Of a stretch of DNA of 64,000 bases, positions 56,030-64,000 are shown in pieces. The notes beneath the pieces were generated by a model. It was not told the origin of the DNA. It ran no database searches and saw only the letters and a program-made list of their open reading frames with translations. Every line of letters starts with the position of its first letter. Position 1 is the stretch's first letter. Source of the stretch: Rhizobium sp. BK196 (GTDB lineage Bacteria > Pseudomonadota > Alphaproteobacteria > Rhizobiales > Rhizobiaceae); NCBI RefSeq assembly GCF_014193255.1, contig NZ_JACHZB010000002.1, positions 558,001 through 622,000 on the forward strand, written 5' to 3'. A program made the translations under genes and the position numbers.

Positions 56030-56803
56030 GTGAGTTATCAGGAAAAATTCCGTCTCGATGGTGAACGGGCAGTCGTCACCGGCGGCGGGCGCGCCATCGG
56101 GCTTTGCTGCGCCCACGCGCTCGCCGAAGCCGGCGCCGCTGTCGTCGTGATCGAGCGTAATGAATCGGACGCCGAGCAGGCGTTGGCGCTTAGAGACAAG
56201 GGATATGACGTCGAACTGCGCCTTGGTGACGTGACTGATTCCTCCCGCATGGAGGCGATCGCCAATGAACTCGCCGAAAGCGGCCGTCCGGCGACGGTCC
56301 TGGTAAACAATGCCGGGATCGGCCAGAACGGGATTGCCGCAGAAGACGTCACGGATGCCGATTGGCTGCGGATGATGAATGTCAACGTCAACGGCGTCTT
56401 CTGGTGCTCGCGCTCGTTCGGCCGCCATATGGTGGCGATGAAACGCGGGGCGATCGTCAATCTTGGTTCGATGTCTGGCATCATCTGCAATCGGCCGCAG
56501 CCGCAGACAGCCTATAACGTCTCCAAGGCCGCCGTTCATCACCTCACCCGTTCCATGGCTGCCGAATGGGCCCAGCACGGTGTCAGGATCAACGCGGTCG
56601 CTCCGACTTATATCGAAACGCCGATGGTCGCGGCAGTCGAAGCCAATCGCGAGCGGATACCGATCTGGCTCAGCGATACGCCGATGGGTCGGATGGGCAC
56701 GCCGGAGGAGGTCGCAAGCGCAGTTCTCTTCCTAGCATCCGGTGCGGCAAGCCTGATGACGGGAGCAATCGTCAACGTCGATGCAGGATTTACCTGCTGG
56801 TAG
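56030..56803 (+). CDS. Short-chain polyol dehydrogenase (galactitol dehydrogenase-like)
   Basis: A 257-residue SDR with TGGGRAIG (near 17), NNAGIG, NLGSMSG and YNVSK. The segments FGRHMV..KRGAIVNLGSMSGIICNRPQ and SMAAEWAQHGVRINAVAPTY, as well as the C-terminal aromatic W, resemble Rhodobacter galactitol dehydrogenase, which oxidises galactitol to L-tagatose. The start is a GTG with TGAGGAG upstream, 11 bases after the previous stop. It ends the plus-strand unit of the polyol module. Confidence 0.85.
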   Translation: MSYQEKFRLDGERAVVTGGGRAIGLCCAHALAEAGAAVVVIERNESDAEQALALRDKGYDVELRLGDVTDSSRMEAIANELAESGRPATVLVNNAGIGQNGIAAEDVTDADWLRMMNVNVNGVFWCSRSFGRHMVAMKRGAIVNLGSMSGIICNRPQPQTAYNVSKAAVHHLTRSMAAEWAQHGVRINAVAPTYIETPMVAAVEANRERIPIWLSDTPMGRMGTPEEVASAVLFLASGAASLMTGAIVNVDAGFTCW

Positions 56804-56885
56804 ACCGGTCCGGGTGAAAGTTTCGAAGCGCCTGCGATCCTGCCGGCGCTTCCCTTCTTTTCGCTGGCCTGCCGCACGATCGCCG

Positions 56886-57371
56886 TCAGCTTTTGGCCGG
56901 ATCAACCTTCACGGCATCGGCAAACTTCCGCATCAGGCGGACCAGATTGTCCAGATCATCCGGATCCCATGTCTTGAATATCTCGATTCCTATCCTCTCA
57001 CGCGCCGCATCGACGCGATCCGTCATCGCTTTTCCCTTCACGGTAACGGTCGCTTCGCTCACGCGACGGTCCGACGCGCTTGGTTGTCGTTTGACGAGGC
57101 CTAGGCTCTCAAGCTTGGCGACCTGACGGCTGACCGTCGTGTAGTCCCGGCCGGTCCGGTCGGCCAATTCGACCACGCCAATCGGTCCCAGTCTTTCGAT
57201 TCCGACGAGCAGAGGAAAGAGGGCCCGGTCGAGCGAAATTCCTGCCTCCTTGACCATTGCCTCATCCCGCTGCGGCCGATTCATGACGCTGACGATCTCA
57301 AGCAGCGATCCATGAAGTTCATGTATGCGTTTTAAGATATGTGTATTTTGCACATTTTTTGTTGACGGCAT
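56886..57371 (-). CDS. MarR-family transcriptional regulator
   Basis: A 161-residue MarR regulator with the winged helix at about 65-125 (GPIGVVELADRTGRDYTTVSRQVAKLESLGLVKRQPSASDRRVSEATVT). AGGAG precedes the ATG at 57371. It is divergent from a flavin monooxygenase 50 bases away, which it probably represses. One of two matching operator-like boxes lies inside its own first codons. Confidence 0.87.
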   Translation of the reverse strand: MPSTKNVQNTHILKRIHELHGSLLEIVSVMNRPQRDEAMVKEAGISLDRALFPLLVGIERLGPIGVVELADRTGRDYTTVSRQVAKLESLGLVKRQPSASDRRVSEATVTVKGKAMTDRVDAARERIGIEIFKTWDPDDLDNLVRLMRKFADAVKVDPAKS

Positions 57372-57401
57372 TTCTGATCTCCTGTTATGTGCATAATACA
57401 C
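57341..57401. promoter_or_regulatory. Paired MarR-type boxes
   Basis: GTGTATTTTGCAC at 57341-57353 and GTGCATAATACAC at 57389-57401 are inverted copies of each other with one mismatch, and each is itself nearly palindromic. Their centres are 48 bases apart. The left box lies within codons 7-11 of the marR-type gene; the right box lies 21 bases before the monooxygenase start. Confidence 0.7.
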
Positions 57402-57421
57402 GTAGATAGGGAGCGACAGCA

Positions 57422-58936
57422 ATGACAGAAGATGACGCAATCGATGTATTGATTTGTGGAGCCGGCGCAGCCGGCCTCACACTGGCGATCGACCTCGCCC
57501 GGCGGGGTGTATCCTTCCGGCTGATTGAGAAGATGGACGATCCGTTCCGAGGCTCGCGCGGCAAGGGGATACAGCCGCGAACGATGGAAGTGTTCGAGGA
57601 CCTTGGCATCGTCGATAGGGTTGCCGCATCCGGTGGTTTCTATCCGCATCAGCGCGAATATCGCGGCGACGGTAGCACGAAAGATGTCGCGCTTGTCGAG
57701 GCCGGCCAGCAGCTCCCGTCGGAACCTTACGGTATGCCTTTGCTCGTGCCTCAATTCCTGACGGAACGAGCAATGCGGGAGCGCCTTGCCGAACTCGGAC
57801 ATGCTCCCGAGTTCGGCTGCGCTTTGACCGCCTTCGAACAGGATGGCCAAGGGGTAATTGCAAAGATTGCCAATGGCGGTAAAGAGCAGACTGTCCGCAC
57901 ACGTTATCTCGTCGGCACCGACGGCGGCCGAAGCTTCGTACGCCAGGCCCTCGCCGTCGGCTTCCCCGGAAAGACGCTCGGCGTTCGCGCCATTGTTGCC
58001 GATGTCACGCTGACGGGGCTCAGCTGCGATGTCTGGCATCGCTTCAACGAAGGGTCGATGGAGACACAGATATCCTTTTGCCCCTTGGCCGAAACAGGGC
58101 TTTTCCAGCTGCAGGGACCAATACCTCTGGAAGGCGACATAGATTTGTCGGCCGAGGGGCTTACAGCGCTGAGCGCCGAGCGCACAGGCCGGGCGGATAT
58201 CCTTATCCAGTCTGTTTCCTGGGCATCGGCATTCAACATGAATGCCCGGCTTGCCGACAGCTATCGCGTCGGCCGCGTCTTTCTCGCCGGTGACGCCGCC
58301 CACACCCATCCGCCGACGGGCGGCCAGGGTCTGAACACCAGCGTTCAGGACGCCTACAATCTTGGTTGGAAGCTCGCAGCCGTCCTAGCAGGCGCCCCGG
58401 AGACGCTTCTCGATAGCTACGAGGAAGAGCGCCGCCCGATCGCGGCAGACATGCTGGGACTTGCTTCCAGACTGCTCGAAGACATGAAGCGCGGCGACAT
58501 TCGGCGTGGCCGTGAGGTCAGGCAGCTGGACATCGGCTATCTCGGTTCGAGCCTTTCGCTCGAAGGACCTCCGCGTCAAGCTCGCGTCCTCGCCGGCAAC
58601 CGCGCTCCCGACGCGCCGTTGAACGGCGCCGCAGGGCAACCCGCGCGGCTGTTTGACCTCTTTAAGGGTCCCCATTGGACGCTGCTGGAATTCCAGGTGA
58701 AGACGGATGCCATCCAGCCACGCAAGGGACTGCATATTCACGGCGTCGGGCAAGGTGACGACTTTGTGGACAGCGAGAACCGATTCCGCGACACCTACGA
58801 AGTTGCGCCGGGCGACCGGGTTCTTATTCGTCCGGATGGCTATGTCGGCGCAATCGTCTCGCAGGGCGAAGTGGCGGCATTGGAAGCCTATCTCCATGAT
58901 GTCGGGTTGCGAGCAGGGGCGGCAACCGGCCGATGA
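57422..58936 (+). CDS. FAD-dependent aromatic monooxygenase (PheA/TetX type)
   Basis: A 504-residue class A flavoprotein monooxygenase that hydroxylates an aromatic or polyketide substrate with NAD(P)H. Visible are the Rossmann motif GAGAAGLTLA (near 13), the DG motif YLVGTDGGRSFVR (near 160) and the FAD motif VFLAGDAAHTHPPTGGQGLNTSVQDAYNLGWKL (near 282). A C-terminal thioredoxin-like domain follows (about 390-500). No ring-cleavage gene is nearby. GGAG precedes the ATG. Confidence 0.87.
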   Translation: MTEDDAIDVLICGAGAAGLTLAIDLARRGVSFRLIEKMDDPFRGSRGKGIQPRTMEVFEDLGIVDRVAASGGFYPHQREYRGDGSTKDVALVEAGQQLPSEPYGMPLLVPQFLTERAMRERLAELGHAPEFGCALTAFEQDGQGVIAKIANGGKEQTVRTRYLVGTDGGRSFVRQALAVGFPGKTLGVRAIVADVTLTGLSCDVWHRFNEGSMETQISFCPLAETGLFQLQGPIPLEGDIDLSAEGLTALSAERTGRADILIQSVSWASAFNMNARLADSYRVGRVFLAGDAAHTHPPTGGQGLNTSVQDAYNLGWKLAAVLAGAPETLLDSYEEERRPIAADMLGLASRLLEDMKRGDIRRGREVRQLDIGYLGSSLSLEGPPRQARVLAGNRAPDAPLNGAAGQPARLFDLFKGPHWTLLEFQVKTDAIQPRKGLHIHGVGQGDDFVDSENRFRDTYEVAPGDRVLIRPDGYVGAIVSQGEVAALEAYLHDVGLRAGAATGR

Positions 58937-58980
58937 ATGCTTTCGCGGCACCTCACATAGGTCTCATGATGGCCGATGGT

Positions 58981-59685
58981 CTATGACACGGTGGTGCGAT
59001 GTTCGAAACGGATGACGCGGAAGTTCTTTTCCAACGATGCAGCGATTTGATCCGTGCCCGGAGCGCCCCGCACGGATTTCCACCTGATCTCGTAGATCAG
59101 CTCGCGATGCCCGTCATTGCCATCCGTGAGCCCGGTAAACGTTGCCTCGGAGAGTTCGATAGCCGTTGTCGTCAGATCTGGAATGCCGGCGTCAACCGGC
59201 AGTTTGATCGCGACCATGCCCTTCTGTTGACCTGATATCCATCGATCCACCTGCTTCAGCGGGGAAAGGATCAGAACGGCAAGAATGGTCACGATAGCCG
59301 CGACCACGATTTGTCCACCGCCGAAGCACAGGCCGATTGCCGTGATCAGCCACAGCGTAGCCGCGGTGGTTACGCCGGTTGTGATGTCGCCCCTTTTCAG
59401 GATCGCTCCGCCGCCGATAAAGCCTACGCCGGTGAGTACGCCGAGCGGGAAGCGCAATATGTCCATCGATCCATTCGCGCTCTGGCTCGTCGCCAGGAGG
59501 ATATTCGCCTGGATCATCGAGAGACACGCCGCTAATCCGACGAGGATGGTCGTGCGCAGCCCCGCGACATGTCCCCCTCGCTCTCTGTCGAGGCCGATGA
59601 ATGCGCCGGCGATGATCGTTGCCGCCAGACGGATTGCGATGTCCGCCCAGCTCGGCGTGATCGGCATCAGGTCGATCAAATCCAT
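58981..59685 (-). CDS. MgtC/SapB family membrane protein
   Basis: A 234-residue protein with five membrane segments in the first 150 residues and a soluble C-terminal domain. The MgtC signature GLDRERGGHVAGLRTTILVGLAACLSM (near 32-58) and FPLGVLTGVGFIGGGAILKRG (near 80) are clear. Members affect Mg2+ homeostasis, acid tolerance or ATP synthase activity. AAGGGAGC precedes the ATG at 59685. It stands alone. Confidence 0.88.
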   Translation of the reverse strand: MDLIDLMPITPSWADIAIRLAATIIAGAFIGLDRERGGHVAGLRTTILVGLAACLSMIQANILLATSQSANGSMDILRFPLGVLTGVGFIGGGAILKRGDITTGVTTAATLWLITAIGLCFGGGQIVVAAIVTILAVLILSPLKQVDRWISGQQKGMVAIKLPVDAGIPDLTTTAIELSEATFTGLTDGNDGHRELIYEIRWKSVRGAPGTDQIAASLEKNFRVIRFEHRTTVS

Positions 59686-59869
59686 TCCATGCTCCCTTGT
59701 CACCGATCAGCGTCTCTCCTCCTAGGATGAAGACCTTCGGGCTCTACCGGGATGGCTTCCGTAAGCCGGATTCCTGCCAATCGGTTAGTGCGGGAAGCTA
59801 GAGCGAAACCTGCAAGTCGGCCAGTGGGGTTGTGAACCGGTCACGAATTCGGCAGGGGCAAGTTCAGGC

Positions 59870-60784
59870 TCACCCCGTGGAGACCTGATGGCGCAGGCTT
59901 GCGGCCGAATGGCGGATGACCTCCGAAATCTGAAGCAATTGCTTGGCGAGAGGCGTCGAATTGCGCCAGATGATTCCGATTGTTCGCAAGGGCTTTGGCG
60001 TGCGGAAGCGGGAGATGGAGACATCCGCCGAGCGCGTCTCAACCGGCACTGCCATTTCAGGGATCAGGGTTATGCCAATGCCGGCACTGACCATCTGAAC
60101 CAGAGTCGAAAGAGAACTGCCCTCCATTATTTCCCGGGGACGGGTCGATTCTATGCCGCAGAATGACAAAGCCTGATCGCGAAAACAGTGCCCCTCCTCG
60201 AGCAGAAGCAGTCGCATTTCGCGCAGGGCCTCGGGTTCCGGCACCGGCTTGTCTTCGTCTTCTCGTCGCCGGACCAGCACGAACTCTTCTTCAAACAATT
60301 TGAGCTCGGTGAGTGATGGTTTCGATACTGGCAACGCGACCACCGCCAGATCCAGCTCGCCTTGCGCCACTTCGTGTACCAGCCTGGCAGTCAGCGTTTC
60401 GCGCACCTGAATTTCAATGTTGTCGAAGGTCCTATTCAGATCGCTGATGATCGCCGGCAGCAAATAGGGCGCGATAGTCGGGATGATTCCGATTCTGAGC
60501 CGCGTCAGCAGCTTGTCCTGCGAAACACGGGCAAGATCCGCAAGCTCGTCCACGGCGCGAAGAATGTCGCGGACGCGCAGCGCAAACAGCTGCCCGAAGG
60601 CGGAGAGTTTCACTTCTTTGGCGCCTCTTTCGAAGAGATCGCCACCCAATTGTTCCTCGAGCTCCTTGATTTGCATGGACAAGGCGGGCTGCGAGATCGC
60701 GCAGGCATCTGCGGCGTGCCGGAAACGGCCATGGCGTGCCAGGGCTTCAAAATAGCGTAGCTGTTTGAGCGTAAGATTGGTCAT
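59870..60784 (-). CDS. oxyR: Peroxide-sensing LysR regulator OxyR
   Basis: A 304-residue LysR-type regulator with the helix-turn-helix at about 4-62 and the OxyR disulfide pair in GHCFRDQALSFCG (Cys200 and Cys209; E. coli 199 and 208). Oxidation of this pair by H2O2 activates the protein. It is divergent from katG, as in other rhizobia, and should control it. No strong ribosome binding site is seen before the ATG. Confidence 0.93.
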   Translation of the reverse strand: MTNLTLKQLRYFEALARHGRFRHAADACAISQPALSMQIKELEEQLGGDLFERGAKEVKLSAFGQLFALRVRDILRAVDELADLARVSQDKLLTRLRIGIIPTIAPYLLPAIISDLNRTFDNIEIQVRETLTARLVHEVAQGELDLAVVALPVSKPSLTELKLFEEEFVLVRRREDEDKPVPEPEALREMRLLLLEEGHCFRDQALSFCGIESTRPREIMEGSSLSTLVQMVSAGIGITLIPEMAVPVETRSADVSISRFRTPKPLRTIGIIWRNSTPLAKQLLQISEVIRHSAASLRHQVSTG

Positions 60785-63171
<2,387 letters not shown>

Positions 63172-63184
63172 TTGAAAGCTCTGT

Positions 63185-63216
63185 CTGGACGCTGCGGCAT
63201 TCCCCGCGGCGTCCAG
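63185..63216 (+). terminator. katG terminator hairpin
   Basis: CTGGACGCTGCGG and CCGCGGCGTCCAG form a 13-pair stem (one G-T pair) around a 6-base loop, 14 bases after the katG stop. No T tract follows. The rest of the gap to 63409 shows nothing clear. Confidence 0.7.
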
Positions 63217-63409
63217 ATGTCGGTGCGATTTGGCATCGATGGAATGACGCTGAGCAAAGACCCTGGGAAAAGTGTACGGGATGTCAGCCCGCGTGGTCGG
63301 AAAGGTCACGTGAAGCCGGGCAAATCGCACGGACCTAACTGATCAGCCAACCGCTACCGATCGCGGCGTGCGTCACGTGGCTGATATCAGCAAGCAGGCG
63401 ATGCGCAGG

Positions 63410-63610
63410 TCAGTTGCTGACTACGCCATGCGGCGCATGTTCGGCAATCTCGCGGGCGGCGCCATAATCGCGCTCATGAGCCGAGCGGAAGCGGTGCTCG
63501 GTGTGACCGGTCAGATCACGATAATAGCGGTCGGTCATGCCGTCGGCATAAGTGCCGGTAGCGGCGCCGAAGTCTTCAGTCGACGGCTTGATCGAGAAAA
63601 ATTTGAACAT
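63410..63610 (-). CDS. Hypothetical protein, 66 residues
   Basis: A short ORF starting MFKFFSIKPS with AGGAG before the ATG. The product is hydrophilic and rich in His, Arg, Tyr and Asp, with no membrane segment or signal peptide. The ATG lies 70 bases from an AT-rich stretch (63675-63715) that could hold its promoter. No family is recognised. Confidence 0.5.
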   Translation of the reverse strand: MFKFFSIKPSTEDFGAATGTYADGMTDRYYRDLTGHTEHRFRSAHERDYGAAREIAEHAPHGVVSN

Positions 63611-63751
63611 TTTCAGGCTCCTCCACGGCGTGCTATCAACACCCGGACGTGTCGTTCGGTTCCTTCTCCCAGATGATTATAATGAAAAAATTAACCATGT
63701 TTAAACAAACGGCATGTGTTTGAGCGCATGCCGCCTGATTGCTTAAGATTT

Positions 63752-64000
63752 TCATGCCTGATGCAAAAGCAGCGCCAGCAATTGCTGCAGCGAAACCCCG
63801 CCTAGTGGCGGACCTTCCTGTGACATGACAGCGGCAGACGAGACGTTGGCGCGCGACATTTCACGTAGTGCTCCTTCGATATCCATATCTTCGGAAAGCT
63901 GCAGCTGACTTTCGACCGAAATCTGTTTCGCGACGGCACCGATCTTGATGACCCTGCCGCGATTGACCTCTTTGACGAATGCCGCGATGTAATCATTGGC
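63752..64000 (-). CDS. Glycine-betaine/choline-type ABC importer ATPase, C-terminal end (cut by window edge)
   Basis: The last 82 codons of a gene that continues beyond the right edge. The sequence begins ANDYIAAFVKEVNRGRVIKI, which matches the linker after the nucleotide-binding domain in ProV/OpuAA/ChoV ATPases (xxDYVxxFVxxVNRxRV). The remainder (MDIEGALREMSRANVSSAAVMS) resembles part of a CBS module. The substrate is probably a quaternary amine such as glycine betaine or choline. Walker motifs lie outside the window. Confidence 0.75.
   Translation of the reverse strand, partial: ANDYIAAFVKEVNRGRVIKIGAVAKQISVESQLQLSEDMDIEGALREMSRANVSSAAVMSQEGPPLGGVSLQQLLALLLHQA

Overview
The window looks like a stretch of chromosome or chromid from a Rhizobiaceae alphaproteobacterium, most likely Rhizobium (R. 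leguminosarum/etli type). The evidence is the complete rhamnose cluster in the order known from R. leguminosarum (rhaRSTPQUK divergent from rhaDI), the large number of ABC importers and dehydrogenases for plant sugars and polyols, high GC content, and AGGAG-type ribosome binding sites with occasional TTG and GTG starts. No tRNA, rRNA, CRISPR array, phage gene or insertion sequence was seen. The only signs of decay are two small gene remnants, an aldehyde dehydrogenase C-terminus and a probable hydantoinase B C-terminus.

Layout. 1-2.9 kb: the start of a potassium P-type ATPase operon on the minus strand (kdpF, kdpA, kdpB cut by the window edge) with two unannotated membrane micro-ORFs. 3.2-9.3 kb: single metabolic genes (CopC-like protein, polyol dehydrogenase, DedA, flavin disulfide reductase with DUF4126, glutaryl-CoA dehydrogenase, cupin). 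9.3-17.7 kb: a LysR regulator divergent from a branched-chain-amino-acid-type ABC importer (SBP, two ATPases, two permeases), followed by a GMC oxidoreductase and a beta-hydroxyacid dehydrogenase. 17.7-23 kb: an iron-siderophore module (AraC regulator, TonB-dependent receptor, FecE-type ATPase, DUF2218-SIP reductase) in which three promoters share a palindrome-like box. 23-34.6 kb: a hydratase-like gene and the rhamnose uptake and catabolism cluster, with a large inverted-repeat operator overlapping both divergent -35 boxes.

34.6-45 kb: small genes and regulators. The most notable is an ECF41-like sigma factor. Its own upstream region and that of a nearby carboxymuconolactone-decarboxylase-family gene both carry a TGTCACA/CGTC-type promoter with exactly 16 bases between the elements. 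IclR, TetR, DUF1810, amidase, isomerase and HpaI-type aldolase genes follow. 45-57 kb: a polyol/ketose module. A CUT1-type ABC importer with a DCXR-like reductase lies on the minus strand, divergent from a ketose 3-epimerase, ROK regulator, PfkB kinase, PF08013 (GatZ/KbaZ-like) protein, ribitol-dehydrogenase-like SDR and galactitol-dehydrogenase-like SDR. This set fits oxidation of a hexitol to tagatose, phosphorylation, and C4 epimerisation to fructose 6-phosphate. 57-64 kb: MarR with a divergent flavin monooxygenase, an MgtC-like protein, oxyR divergent from katG, a small hypothetical protein, and the C-terminus of a glycine-betaine/choline-type ABC ATPase cut by the right edge.

Starts were chosen by ribosome binding site and family length, so several differ from the longest possible reading frame. 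All functions come from reading motifs by eye; no database search was run.
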